64,000 nt of DNA from Actinoplanes lutulentus (GCF_003259845.1 NZ_QLMJ01000008.1:62001-126000); one strand, 5' to 3'. Numbered from the stretch's first letter, positions 51,109 through 60,230 are shown. Translations and numbers: made by a program. Notes: a model not told the origin generated them from the letters alone.

Positions 51109-51926
51109 CCCTTCAGCCCTCCCGCGAATCCGTTGATGATGCTGCGCTGCAGGGACAGGTAGACGGCGAGGACCGGCACGATGCTGATCAGCAGGGCGGC
51201 GAAGATGAGGTTCCAGTCGGAGACGAACTGGCCGACGAAGCCGGCGACCGCGACTGGCATGGTCTGCTGGTCGCTGCCGGACAGGTAGAGCAGTGGGGTG
51301 AAGAAGTCGTTCCAGACGCTGACGGTGTTGAGCACCAGCGCGGTGACGGTGATCGGTTTGAGCATCGGCAGCACGACGTAGCGGAACGCGGTCAGCGGGC
51401 CGCAGCCGTCGATGGTGGCGGCCTCCTCGAAGTCGCGCGGCAGCGCTCGCAGGAAGCCGACGTAGAGGAACGTGGTGAACGGGACCTGCAGGCCGGCGTA
51501 GAACAGCACCAGCGACCAGATCGAACCGAGAAGTCCGAGGTCGCGGATGGTCTGATAGAGCGGGAGCGCGGCCAGCTGGAACGGCAGGATCAGCCCGAGC
51601 ATGATCAGCAGGAAGGTGCCGCGGGACCAGTGCGCGGTGGACCGCGCAAGAGGGTAGGCGGCCAGCGACGACACGATGAGCACGATCAGGACGCTGACCG
51701 CGGTGACGATCAGGCTGTTGATCAGGGCACCGCCGAGGCCGCCCTCCTGCCAGGCCTGGCTGAAGTTGGCCAGGGTCGGGCTCCGGGTGAGCGCGATCGG
51801 CGAGGAAGTGTCGCTCGGTGATCGGATCGCCAGGTTGACCAGGACGTAGACCGGGAAGGCGAAGACGATCGCCACCGCGACCATCGCCGTTTCCAGCAGG
51901 AACGTTCTCGTGGTGTAGCGGTTCAT
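51105..51926 (-). CDS. Sugar ABC permease (MalG class)
   Basis: 273 residues with six membrane segments. The EAA coupling loop reads EEAATIDGCGPLTAFRYVVLPMLKP, and the C-terminal ALLISIVPVLAVYLSLQRSIINGFAGGLKG ending is the usual MalG-type tail. It pairs with the MalF-class permease encoded just upstream (4-base overlap). No ATPase gene is present in the locus. Actinomycetes commonly power several such importers with one shared MsiK-type ATPase encoded elsewhere. Confidence 0.93.
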   Translation of the reverse strand: MNRYTTRTFLLETAMVAVAIVFAFPVYVLVNLAIRSPSDTSSPIALTRSPTLANFSQAWQEGGLGGALINSLIVTAVSVLIVLIVSSLAAYPLARSTAHWSRGTFLLIMLGLILPFQLAALPLYQTIRDLGLLGSIWSLVLFYAGLQVPFTTFLYVGFLRALPRDFEEAATIDGCGPLTAFRYVVLPMLKPITVTALVLNTVSVWNDFFTPLLYLSGSDQQTMPVAVAGFVGQFVSDWNLIFAALLISIVPVLAVYLSLQRSIINGFAGGLKG

Positions 51927-52852
51927 GACGCCGCCTTCTCGTTGCGGTTCAGGACGGCGTACTGGCCGGCGGAGACGACCGCGACGATGGCGGTCAGTAC
52001 GACGGCGAGAGCGATGCTGTAGCCGAACTCACCGAGGGTGAACGCGTCCTTGTAGATGAGAGTGGAGATGGTGTCGGTGGCGTGCCCGGGACCGCCGCCG
52101 GTCAGCGCGTAGACCTGGTCGAACAGCTTGATCCCGCCGATGATCGACAGCATCAGGTTGATCGTGATGGCCGGTGCGAGCAGTGGCCGGACGATCGAGA
52201 AGAACCGGCGGACCGGCCCGGAGCCGTCGATGGCGGCTGCTTCGTAGATCTCCCGCGGGATCGACTGCAGGCCGGCCAGGAAGATCACCATCGAGTAGCC
52301 GGCGAACTGCCAGACCACGACCAGCACGATCATCCACAGGGCCAGGCCGGGGTCGCCGAGCCAGTTCTTGCCCTCGATGCCGAAGACGCCGAGCAGGCTG
52401 TTGACCGCGCCGTCCGGGCCGAGCAGGTTGCGCCACAGGTACGCGGTGACGATCGGCGTGACCACGGCCGGGGCGAACAGCAGGACCCGCAGGACGTTGC
52501 GGCTCTTGATCGTGGTGTTGACGCCGAGGGCCAGGAGCAGGCCGATGCCGTTCTGGATCACCGTGATCGCGACCGCGATGAGCAGGGTGTGCCAGATGGC
52601 GCCGAGCGCGTCGGGGTCGTCGGCCATCGCGGTGAAGTTGTCCAGGCCGATGACGGCGAAGGCCGGGTCGAGGCCGTCCCAGTCGGTGAAGGCGTAGTAG
52701 ACCCCGCGGGCACTCGGGACGAGCACCACGAAGGCGAACAGCAGCAGCGCCGGGACGGTGAACCACCACGGCGGTGCGGCAGGTCCCCGCCGCCGGGGCC
52801 GGGCGGCCGCCACCGGCCGCTCGGAGCTTCGTTTCTGGAGATCGAGTGTCAC
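51923..52852 (-). CDS. Sugar ABC permease (MalF class)
   Basis: 309 residues from GTG 52852 with GGTGGG upstream. Six membrane segments follow a basic N-terminus (RPRRRGPAAPPWW). The EAA loop is YEAAAIDGSGPVRRFFSIVRPLLAP. It is the first gene of the rhamnoside operon and diverges from the LacI gene across a 266-base gap with several LacI-type sites. It should import the product released by the secreted rhamnosidase. Confidence 0.92.
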   Translation of the reverse strand: MTLDLQKRSSERPVAAARPRRRGPAAPPWWFTVPALLLFAFVVLVPSARGVYYAFTDWDGLDPAFAVIGLDNFTAMADDPDALGAIWHTLLIAVAITVIQNGIGLLLALGVNTTIKSRNVLRVLLFAPAVVTPIVTAYLWRNLLGPDGAVNSLLGVFGIEGKNWLGDPGLALWMIVLVVVWQFAGYSMVIFLAGLQSIPREIYEAAAIDGSGPVRRFFSIVRPLLAPAITINLMLSIIGGIKLFDQVYALTGGGPGHATDTISTLIYKDAFTLGEFGYSIALAVVLTAIVAVVSAGQYAVLNRNEKAAS

Positions 52853-52868
52853 GGAGAACCCACCTTGC

Positions 52869-52880
52869 TGAATCGTTTCA
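52869..52880. promoter_or_regulatory. LacI-type half-palindrome, site 1
   Basis: TGAATCGTTTCA is a 12-bp palindrome with one mismatch pair centred on CG, the hallmark of LacI-family operators. It is close to the permease start and may block the operon promoter. The low-complexity match means it could be chance. Confidence 0.45.
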
Positions 52881-52924
52881 TGTTCAGGTGGAACGACCGC
52901 GCCCGGCGCGGTGTCGCGGTGATG

Positions 52925-52940
52925 TGGGTAACGTTTTCCA
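52925..52940. promoter_or_regulatory. LacI-type operator, site 2
   Basis: TGGGTAACGTTTTCCA contains the AACGTT core and 6 of 8 matching arm positions, close to the general LacI-family pattern TGGAAACGTTTCCA. It lies in the middle of the divergent gap. Confidence 0.65.
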
Positions 52941-53047
52941 AATGTTTCGCCGACCTTACGAGCGCGTGCCGAACAGCGTCAAGGGGTTGGTAGGCCGGAT
53001 TATCGGCTCTTGCTTGGCGCGTGCTGGGCTTGAGAAGATCACCACCG

Positions 53048-53063
53048 TGGATAACGTTTCACA
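53048..53063. promoter_or_regulatory. LacI-type operator, site 3
   Basis: TGGATAACGTTTCACA shares the AACGTTT core with site 2. It lies 56 bases before the LacI start, a good place for autoregulation. The 266-base gap holds no credible gene beyond these sites. Confidence 0.55.
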
Positions 53064-53118
53064 TGACGTGCGACCTGATCAGTACGCTTTGCCCAACCCT
53101 CACGCTTTAGGAGACCCG

Positions 53119-54147
53119 GTGGACAAGCCCGCGCCCCGTCGCGTCACCATCGTCGACGTCGCGCGCCACGCCCAGGTGTCCACCACCGCGGTGTCCAAGG
53201 TGCTGCGTAACGCGTACGGCGCGAGCCCGGCCATGCGGACCAAGGTTCAGCAGGCCATCGCCGAGCTCGGTTACCGGCCGTCGGCCGCCGCCCGGGGACT
53301 GCGCGGGCAGACGTACACCATCGGCGTGATGCTCCCGGAGCTGCGCAACCTGTTCTTCGCCGACATCCTCGACGGGATCACCGCCCAGCTCGGCGACAGC
53401 GATTACCAGGTGCTGCTGGCGCCCGGCTGCAACGGCGAGAAGGCCGAGGCCCGGGTCATCGACGCGATGATCGACCGCAGCATGGACGGCCTCGTGCTGA
53501 TCGCCCCGGTCTCGGCGAAGAAGCGCCTCAACGAGGTCGCCGGCAACGTGCCGACCGTGGTCGTCGGCCGGCACGGATCCTCCCCGAACCACGACAGCGT
53601 CACCGACGACGACATCGCCGGTGCCGCCCTGGTCGTCGACCATCTCGTCAGTCTCGGCCACCGCCGCATCGCGCACATCGAGCACCACGAGACCGACCGG
53701 GTCCGCCTCACCGAGATGCCCAACGCGCAGCGCGCCCGCGGATACCGCGACGCGATGATCGCCCACGGCCTCGAAGACGAGATCGACATCGCGTCGACCA
53801 GCTACACCCAGCAGGGCGGATACCTCGGCGCCCAACAGCTGCTGGCCCGCCCGGTCCGGCCCACCGCGATCTTCGCCGGCGCCGACGTCGTCGCCCTCGG
53901 CGCCCTCGAAGCGATAGCGGAAGCCGGTCTGACCGTGCCCGGCGACATCTCGGTGGCCGGTTACGACAACAGCGCTCTGGCCGCTTTCGGGCCGATCTCA
54001 CTGACCAGCGTCGATCAGGACGGCCGGCAGATGGGCGCGAACGCCGCCCGGCTGCTGGTCGACCGGATCGGCCAGCGCGACCGGCGCACCGCCCAGATCA
54101 CACTGTCACCCACCCTGGTCGTTCGGCGTACGACCGCTGCCCGATGA
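53119..54147 (+). CDS. LacI-family repressor of the rhamnoside locus
   Basis: 342 residues from GTG 53119, chosen because AGGAG lies 5 bases before it and the LacI HTH begins at once: VTIVDVARHAQVSTTAVSKVLRN. The hinge (RPSAAARGLR) and the periplasmic-binding-like effector domain (TIGVMLPELRNLFFADILDGI, then SLGHRRIAHI, SVAGYDN) are complete. It should bind the AACGTT-centred sites in the divergent gap and release on a rhamnose-derived inducer. Its stop overlaps the start of the esterase gene as ATGA. Confidence 0.92.
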   Translation: MDKPAPRRVTIVDVARHAQVSTTAVSKVLRNAYGASPAMRTKVQQAIAELGYRPSAAARGLRGQTYTIGVMLPELRNLFFADILDGITAQLGDSDYQVLLAPGCNGEKAEARVIDAMIDRSMDGLVLIAPVSAKKRLNEVAGNVPTVVVGRHGSSPNHDSVTDDDIAGAALVVDHLVSLGHRRIAHIEHHETDRVRLTEMPNAQRARGYRDAMIAHGLEDEIDIASTSYTQQGGYLGAQQLLARPVRPTAIFAGADVVALGALEAIAEAGLTVPGDISVAGYDNSALAAFGPISLTSVDQDGRQMGANAARLLVDRIGQRDRRTAQITLSPTLVVRRTTAAR

Positions 54148-54992
54148 GCCTCACGATCGAGAACCGGCGGATCGACGGACCACACGGCAGCATCCCGGTT
54201 CGCGTCTACACCCCTGATCGTCAGGCGGATGCCGAAGCCGGGCTGGTCTGGGCGCACGGCGGCGCCTTCTTCGGCGGCGACCTGGACATGCCCGAGAGCG
54301 ACGGGGTCGCCCGGCAGTTCGCCGGACGCGGCATCACCGTCGTCACCGTGGACTACCGGCTCGCCCCGGTCCTGGACTGGGCGACCGGCACGGCCGGGGA
54401 GTCAGCCGGCCGCGTCCGCTATCCGGTCGCCTCCGAGGAGGTCACCGCCGCGTTCCGGTGGGCGGCCGACGCCTTCCCGGTGGCCCGGGGCTGGGCGATC
54501 GGCGGAGCCAGCGCCGGCGGCAATCTCACCGCGGGCGCCACTCTCCGGCTGCGCGACCACGGCGGGCCACTCCCCCGCGCTGTGCTGCTCGTCTACCCGG
54601 TCCTGCACGCCGGGCTTCCACCGATGCCCGCCGAACTGGCCGCGAAGGTGGCGACCCTGCCGAACGCCGATCTGATCGGCGCCGAGGCCATCAGCAGGAT
54701 GAACCTCAACTACGTACGAGAGCCGGCCGCCCTCCAGGAACCGTACGCGTTCCCTGGCGGCCACGACCTCACCGGCCTGCCGCCGACGTTCATCCTCAAC
54801 TCCGACATCGACCCGCTGCGCGCCTCCGGACAGCGGTACGGCGCCGAACTCGCCGCCGCCGGAGTCGACCTCGTGATGATCCGCGAAAGCGGGACCCGGC
54901 ACGGCCACCTCAACGAACCGGACAACCCGGCCGCCGTCCGCAGCGTCAGCCGGATGGCGGACTGGCTGCTGTCGCTGCCCGAGAACAGCTGA
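54144..54992 (+). CDS. Alpha/beta-hydrolase, HSL/acetyl-esterase type
   Basis: 282 residues. The hormone-sensitive-lipase-like oxyanion motif HGGAFFGG (38-45) and nucleophile Ser123 in GASAGG are intact. The acidic residue lies in NSDIDPLR and the His in TRHGHLNEP. It is cytoplasmic and coupled to the LacI gene. It likely deacylates imported glycosides (acetyl or aryl esters), complementing the secreted type B esterase at the other end of the locus. Confidence 0.88.
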   Translation: MSLTIENRRIDGPHGSIPVRVYTPDRQADAEAGLVWAHGGAFFGGDLDMPESDGVARQFAGRGITVVTVDYRLAPVLDWATGTAGESAGRVRYPVASEEVTAAFRWAADAFPVARGWAIGGASAGGNLTAGATLRLRDHGGPLPRAVLLVYPVLHAGLPPMPAELAAKVATLPNADLIGAEAISRMNLNYVREPAALQEPYAFPGGHDLTGLPPTFILNSDIDPLRASGQRYGAELAAAGVDLVMIRESGTRHGHLNEPDNPAAVRSVSRMADWLLSLPENS

Positions 54993-55010
54993 TGTGTGCG
55001 GGCGGACCTG

Positions 55011-55721
55011 TCAGGGTTGGCGCCGGGTCATCAGGGAGGCGAGGGCGAACCGCAGCAACGGCCGGTAGACGCGGATCGAGTCGCTGAGGCCGCCGAAGTT
55101 CGAGCCCGCGTTGCCGTTGAGGTACACCGCCGGGATCACCACCTCCTCCATCGGCTGGCCGGTGCGAGCGGCGTCCAGCAGTACGTTCATCTCGTACTCG
55201 AAGCGCTCGCCCTCGACGGCGCCGAGGCGGCCGAGCAGCGCCGCGGGGTAGACCCGCAGGCCGGTCTGGGTGTCCGAGACAGCGCGGCCGGTCGCGTTGC
55301 GGAACAGGACCTGGGTCACGGTGTTGCCGAACCGGCTGCGTAACGGCATCGGGTCGAACCGGCGGACCCCGAGGATGATCAGGTCGCGGCCGGATCGCTC
55401 GCTCACCCGGCGGATGTCGTCGGCGCTGTGCTGGCCGTCGGCGTCGGCGGTGACGACATCCATGCCACTGAAGGTCGTTTCGGCGTACCGAAGGCCGGTT
55501 TTGATCGCGACGCCCTTGCCCTTGTTGACCGGGTGCCGCAGCACTTCGCAGCCCAGCGCGCGCACCGCCGCCAGGGCCGGCTCGAAGGCGGGGCCGCTGC
55601 CGTCGTCGACGATCACGATCCGGCAGGCGCCGTCGGCGAGCAGATCGGCGACGAGTTCGCGCAGGTGAGGGCCGGGGCGGTGGACCGGCAACAGCACGAC
55701 GACCTCGGGGTACGCGCTCAC
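55011..55721 (-). CDS. Family 2 glycosyltransferase
   Basis: 236 residues from GTG 55721, which has AGGAG 7 bases upstream. The GT-A fold motifs are visible: VVVLLPVHRPG, VIVDDGSG, KGVAIKTGLRYA and DADGQH, the metal-binding and donor-binding positions of DPM1/polyprenyl-phosphate sugar transferases. It lacks the C-terminal membrane helices of many such enzymes. It likely moves a sugar from a nucleotide donor to a lipid or other acceptor. It converges with the LacI-esterase pair. Confidence 0.88.
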   Translation of the reverse strand: MSAYPEVVVLLPVHRPGPHLRELVADLLADGACRIVIVDDGSGPAFEPALAAVRALGCEVLRHPVNKGKGVAIKTGLRYAETTFSGMDVVTADADGQHSADDIRRVSERSGRDLIILGVRRFDPMPLRSRFGNTVTQVLFRNATGRAVSDTQTGLRVYPAALLGRLGAVEGERFEYEMNVLLDAARTGQPMEEVVIPAVYLNGNAGSNFGGLSDSIRVYRPLLRFALASLMTRRQP

Positions 55722-55821
55722 AGTGTTCTCCTGACGTGGCCGGCGGCGGTCCCCTGTGTACCCCGGCGGGCGGTGACTCACCCGCGTCCGGCGTCGGCCG
55801 AACGGGTGACGCGACACCCCG

Positions 55822-55862
55822 GGTTACTCTCTGATGGTTACTCGGGAACTGAAGGAGAGTAA
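55822..55862. promoter_or_regulatory. Repeat cluster before the HxlR gene
   Basis: GGTTACTC occurs twice (55822-55829 and 55836-55843). TTACTCTC (55824-55831) is matched by its complement GAGAGTAA at 55855-55862, next to the start codon. Such TTACTC elements suit HxlR autoregulation. Confidence 0.55.
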
Positions 55863-55865
55863 GGA

Positions 55866-56258
55866 ATGGGAACGCGGCAGGAGATCAGCGCACTCCCTCC
55901 GGAGGCCGACCTGGCCCGGGCGGACTCCCTCGCGCGGGAGATCTTCTCGGACGTCGCCAACAAGTGGGCTTTCCTGATCATCGAGTTCCTGGGGCAGCGC
56001 ACCATGCGCTTCAGCGAACTGCGCAACGAGATCGGCGGCATCAGCCACAAGATGCTCACTCAGAACCTGCGGATGCTGGAACGCAACGGGCTGGTGGAAC
56101 GCACCGTCTACCCGACGATTCCGCCGCGCGTCGAGTACACGCTCACCGAGGCCGGCGACGGTCTGCGGGCGGTGGTCGACGGCATGTGCGGCTGGACCCA
56201 GCGTTACCTGGGCCACATCGAGAAGTCCCGCAGCAGCTTCCGTGCCTCCGCCGGCTAA
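55866..56258 (+). CDS. HxlR-family regulator
   Basis: 130 residues. The winged helix contains FSDVANKWAFLIIEFLGQR, FSELRNEIGGISHKMLTQNLRMLERNGLV and PPRVEYTLTEAGDGL. The family Cys before the KW pair is absent (SDVANKW instead of Cys-containing), so it may not sense thiol-reactive agents. Neighbours are a glycosyltransferase (divergent) and a RidA remnant (convergent). The regulated gene may be itself or the transferase. Confidence 0.88.
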   Translation: MGTRQEISALPPEADLARADSLAREIFSDVANKWAFLIIEFLGQRTMRFSELRNEIGGISHKMLTQNLRMLERNGLVERTVYPTIPPRVEYTLTEAGDGLRAVVDGMCGWTQRYLGHIEKSRSSFRASAG

Positions 56259-56272
56259 ATACGCCCGGCTGA

Positions 56273-56416
56273 TCAGTCGAGGACGGCGACCGCCTCCACC
56301 TCGACCAGGTGCTCCGGCACGTCCAGCGCCACGATGCCGAACAGTGATGCCGGCGCGGCCGGGGTGACGCCGAGCTTCGCCGCCGCGCGGGCGATCCCGT
56401 CCAGCAGCAGCGGCAT
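56273..56416 (-). pseudogene. C-terminal remnant of a RidA/YjgF-family protein
   Basis: A 47-codon frame, read from an internal ATG, encodes GIARAAAKLGVTPAAPASLF and VPEHLVEVEAVAVLD, matching the end of RidA-type enamine deaminases. The first two-thirds (including the catalytic Arg region) are missing upstream, where the sequence runs into the subtilase terminator. It is likely a deletion remnant beside the HxlR gene, whose partner enzyme it may once have been. Confidence 0.5.
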
Positions 56417-56456
56417 CCGCTCGGGTTGCCAGTGACCAGGTAACCAAAAGGTGACC

Positions 56457-56483
56457 GGGCCGCGACGAGAGTCGCCGCGGCCC
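56457..56483 (-). terminator. Hairpin after the subtilase gene
   Basis: GGGCCGCG pairs with CGCGGCCC, and the stem continues past one mismatch to a 3-base loop. It starts 9 bases after the subtilase stop. No U-tract is seen. Confidence 0.65.
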
Positions 56484-56492
56484 GGCCGATGA

Positions 56493-59400
56493 TCACTTCA
56501 GGCCGAAGGCCCGGGTGATCGTCTGCTCCACCTTGTTGCCGTAGGCATCCTTGGCGCTCGTCCGCAGTGTGACGTGCTGTGCGCTCCTCGGTGCCCGCAG
56601 CTCCGCGGTCCAGCCGCTCCTCCCCTGGGTCAGCCGACGGCTGACCCAGGTCACACCGTCGTCGAAGGACACATCCACTGTGACCGTCCTGATCGACTTG
56701 CTGCTCGGTGCGCCGGCCAGGTGCGACGGGATCACGGTGATCCCCGCCGACCGGGAAGCCTTGTGCGCCAGATCCGTGTCCACCACGTAGTCGAGCTGGA
56801 TCAGCGGCAACCGTTTCGTCGTGGCGTCCGACACGAAGTCCCAGGCCGTCCGCGTCTTGATCGAGTACGGGAAGACCGCCGGGTCGCCCTCGGTCGTCGT
56901 GAGCAGCCGGTACGGCAGCCGCTTGGGGCTCAACCCGCTGTTCGAGTCGATCCAGCCCCACCCGTTCTGCTCCAGCACCGTCTTACCCTGCGACAGCGTC
57001 ACGACCTGCCCCGACGAACCCTCCGGCACGGCATCCCCGGCATGGTCAGCTCCGGAGTCACCCCACCCGGGCACCTCGGCCACGATCCGGTCGCCGTCCC
57101 GGTAGGGCAGCGTGCCCGCATCGTTGATCCGTGGACGCTGAATCGCGGCCAGCCACTTCTCACTGGTCCGGCTGCCCGCCGTGAACGTCCGGCTGCCGCC
57201 GCGCTGGAACGACCGCAGATCGTTCATCTCCGCCGACCACCGGATGTCGCTGCCGGGCGTCACCCAGTCGGTACGGAACCGATCCACCTTGATCGTCGAC
57301 AGCGAGCCCACCTTCACCGGCATGTCCGGGTTGTAGTCATACCGGCGCTCGGACAACTCCCGATCCGTCGTGCTCTGGAAGTCGACGTCGACCCGGGCCA
57401 GGTCACGCTCCGACGGACGGTAGACGACCGATTTCGGCACCCCGGCCGGCCAGTACCGCACCAGGTCGTACAGATAGTCGGTGGTCGGATCGGACGTGAC
57501 CCGCAGATCCACCCGGCCCGCGCCGAGCTGGGTGATCAGCCGTTCGCCGCTGTCCTTGGTCAGCGACACCACGGCGAGTTTCGTCCGGCTGGTCGCGTCG
57601 TACCAACGCCCGGTTTCGTTCGTGACGATCAGCAGCAGTGCGGCGCCGGCCTGCTCAGCGGCTTCGACCTGCTCGTCGAGGTCGTCCTGGCGTACCAAAG
57701 CGATCTTGTCTTTGACTCCTGCGGCCTTGAGCTCCGCGGCGGTGCCGGTACCGGCGAAGACCGCCTGAGTCTGTTTCGTCCCCTCGGCCGGCACTGTCGA
57801 TCCGGGCAGCACGATCAGGTCGTCATAGAGGATGCCGCCGTTGTTGATCGAGAGCGCCGGTTCGATCTTGCGCCAGCGGGCGGTCACCGACATCTTGCCG
57901 TCGCGGGCCTTCTGACCGGGAGTGATCCAGATGCTGTCGTAGTAGCGGTTCACCAGATAGGCGTCGGTGACCGAGGCCGTGCCCAGCTCGCGGTGGTAGT
58001 CGAGGCGGATCTCGGCGTTCGCGGTGAGCTTCGGAGTGATCGCCTGGATCTCGCGGGTCGAGGCGGCTTTCAACTCCACCGTCGTGTCCTTCTCGACGAT
58101 CACGGTGGGCACGTTGACCAGCGCGACACCGCGCGAGTTCGGACCGTGACTGCCCTCGACGTCGCCCCACATCCACACCGAATACCGGCCCTGCGGCACG
58201 AGCACGTCGATGGCGTGGCCGTCGTCGGTGCGGAAGAAGTAGTAGGCGCCGGCCGGGTCGCCGTCGCGCAGCAACATGATCTCGCCGGGCATCGCCTCGC
58301 CGTTGCGCCCGGACGGCTTGAGCACCAGGTGCCGCGGCTGGTCCTCGGTGCTCAGCCCGACGACCGTGTCGGCCAGCCGGATGCCATCGGTGCTGGTCGC
58401 GACCACATTGCCGGTGTAGCGGCCCTTCTCCTGCGTCCGGCTCAGATCCGCCGCGACCGTCACCGTCGCCGTGCCGCCGGCCGGAACCGAAACCCGAGGA
58501 GCAGAGATCAAAATCAGACCATCGGGTACGCCCGGAGCAGCCAGCTCCAGATCAAGAGTGACGTCGGCAGCGCCGGTGTTGGTGTAGGTGATCTGCTTCT
58601 CGGTCGTGCCGGTGGGCTCGTCCTCCAGCGGGTGGATGCCGAGGTACGCGGTGCCGGTCGCGAAGACCGTGGCCGTGCTGGTAGCGGCGATGTCGACACG
58701 GCCACTGCCGCCCTCATAGGGGCCGTAGTCGGGTGTCTGCTTCGCCGTGCTGACCAGCGCGTCCTTGAGCTGCGCGCCGGTCCAGCCGGGGTGCTGTGCG
58801 GCGAGCAGCACGGCGGCGCCGGCCACGTGCGGGGTGGCCATCGAGGTGCCGCTCATCGTCCGATAGAGGCCTTCGCCCTCGGTGGAATACTGCGACCGGG
58901 CGGCGAGGATGTCGACGCCGGGCGCGGTGATCTCGGGCTTGAGAGCGCCGTCGACCAGTCGCGGTCCGCGGCTGGAGAACTCGGCGATGTGGTCGGCGGC
59001 GTCCACCGCTCCGACGGTCAGGGCAGCGTCGGCGGCGCCGGGCGTACCCACTGTCGTCTCGGTCGGGCCGCTGTTGCCGGCCGCGACGACGAACAGGGCG
59101 CCGGTCTCGGCGCTCAGCGCGTTGACGGCCGCGCTCATCGGGTCGGTGCCGTCGGTGGGGCTGCCGCCGAGGCTCATGCTGACGACCTTCGCCTTGCGGT
59201 CCCGGGCGGCCCACTCCATGCCGGCGATGATCCAGGAGTCCTGGCCGGAGCCGCCGTTGTCGAGGACCTTGCCGATCTCCAGGTCGGCGCCGGGTGCGAC
59301 ACCGCGTTCGGCGCCGCCGGATCCGGCTCCGGTGCCGGCGATCGTGGAGGCGACGTGCGTACCGTGGCCGTGGCCGTCGGTGACGTCCTCGCCGGGCACG

Positions 59401-60137
59401 AAGCTGGCGCTCGATTCGATCTGGCCGGCAAAGTCCGGGTGTCCGGCGTCGATGCCGGTGTCCAGGACGGCGACGTCGATGCCGGCGCCGGTGTTGCCGC
59501 CGGCCCAGACGGCGGGGGCGCCGATCTGGGCGACGCTGTCGGTGAGGGCGGCGTGCACCTTGCCGTCCAGCCACACCTTGGTGATGCCGTGCTCAAAAGC
59601 GGCCGGGGTTTCCCCGGTCAATGACGACCAGAAGTCCTCGGAACGGTCGCGGTCCGTGGTGACCACGCGGCCGTGGATGCTGGGCAGTGCGCGTACCTCG
59701 GTGCTGGCGTCCGGCAGCGCGGCGGCGCGGCGGCCGGCGGCGGCGTTCTGGTACCCGAGGATGACCGGCAGCCGATCGGTCGCGGTGTCGCTGTATCCCT
59801 CGCGCAGCAGGTAGGTGACGTTGAACAGCCGCTTGTCCAGGCTGCCGGCACTGACGTAGGGCTTGGCACTGTCGGGATAGACGTACGTGTCCGGGCCCAC
59901 GGTGGTGATGTGCGCGCCGACCTGCTCGCCGTCCGGGCCCTGCACCGTGACGACACCGGGCCGGACGGTCACGACGTCACCGGTGATCAGGGTGATCGTG
60001 GTGCCTGTTGCTGGGCTCTTCTGAGTGATCGCGGTGGCGGCTGTTTGTGCGGTGGCGGGCGCCGGCGGGGTCACTGCCAGCGCGGTCACGGCCGCGACGA
60101 TGAGCGGCGCGGACCTGCCGATGAAGGAGCGTGTCAC
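56493..60137 (-). CDS. Large secreted subtilisin-like serine protease (S8)
   Basis: 1214 residues from GTG 60137 with GAGG upstream. Signal peptide (about 1-30) and an N-terminal propeptide precede the S8 domain (about 205-490): Asp226 in VLDTGID, His261 in HGTHVAS, oxyanion Asn355 in AAGNSG and Ser432 in GTSMATPH. The rest (about 500-1214) is a long multi-domain C-terminal region with beta-sandwich folds and a protease-associated-like stretch (VRQDDLDEQVEAAEQAGAALLLIV). It degrades extracellular proteins. It stands alone with its own terminator, and its closest neighbour is divergent. Confidence 0.93.
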   Translation of the reverse strand: MTRSFIGRSAPLIVAAVTALAVTPPAPATAQTAATAITQKSPATGTTITLITGDVVTVRPGVVTVQGPDGEQVGAHITTVGPDTYVYPDSAKPYVSAGSLDKRLFNVTYLLREGYSDTATDRLPVILGYQNAAAGRRAAALPDASTEVRALPSIHGRVVTTDRDRSEDFWSSLTGETPAAFEHGITKVWLDGKVHAALTDSVAQIGAPAVWAGGNTGAGIDVAVLDTGIDAGHPDFAGQIESSASFVPGEDVTDGHGHGTHVASTIAGTGAGSGGAERGVAPGADLEIGKVLDNGGSGQDSWIIAGMEWAARDRKAKVVSMSLGGSPTDGTDPMSAAVNALSAETGALFVVAAGNSGPTETTVGTPGAADAALTVGAVDAADHIAEFSSRGPRLVDGALKPEITAPGVDILAARSQYSTEGEGLYRTMSGTSMATPHVAGAAVLLAAQHPGWTGAQLKDALVSTAKQTPDYGPYEGGSGRVDIAATSTATVFATGTAYLGIHPLEDEPTGTTEKQITYTNTGAADVTLDLELAAPGVPDGLILISAPRVSVPAGGTATVTVAADLSRTQEKGRYTGNVVATSTDGIRLADTVVGLSTEDQPRHLVLKPSGRNGEAMPGEIMLLRDGDPAGAYYFFRTDDGHAIDVLVPQGRYSVWMWGDVEGSHGPNSRGVALVNVPTVIVEKDTTVELKAASTREIQAITPKLTANAEIRLDYHRELGTASVTDAYLVNRYYDSIWITPGQKARDGKMSVTARWRKIEPALSINNGGILYDDLIVLPGSTVPAEGTKQTQAVFAGTGTAAELKAAGVKDKIALVRQDDLDEQVEAAEQAGAALLLIVTNETGRWYDATSRTKLAVVSLTKDSGERLITQLGAGRVDLRVTSDPTTDYLYDLVRYWPAGVPKSVVYRPSERDLARVDVDFQSTTDRELSERRYDYNPDMPVKVGSLSTIKVDRFRTDWVTPGSDIRWSAEMNDLRSFQRGGSRTFTAGSRTSEKWLAAIQRPRINDAGTLPYRDGDRIVAEVPGWGDSGADHAGDAVPEGSSGQVVTLSQGKTVLEQNGWGWIDSNSGLSPKRLPYRLLTTTEGDPAVFPYSIKTRTAWDFVSDATTKRLPLIQLDYVVDTDLAHKASRSAGITVIPSHLAGAPSSKSIRTVTVDVSFDDGVTWVSRRLTQGRSGWTAELRAPRSAQHVTLRTSAKDAYGNKVEQTITRAFGLK

Positions 60138-60230
60138 GTAATACCTCGACTCGATCAGAGACCTGAAGTGGTGGTGACGCTACAAGCGAGTTGATCGATA
60201 TCGCGGTCGTCGATCGATGTCGTTCACGGC

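Noticed and set aside
52849..52881. Ten-codon frame MKRFSKVGSP before the MalF-class gene
   Set aside because: Its stop overlaps the permease GTG and its first codons resemble those of the sugar-binding protein gene, but it has no ribosome site and the permease has its own; chance is likely.
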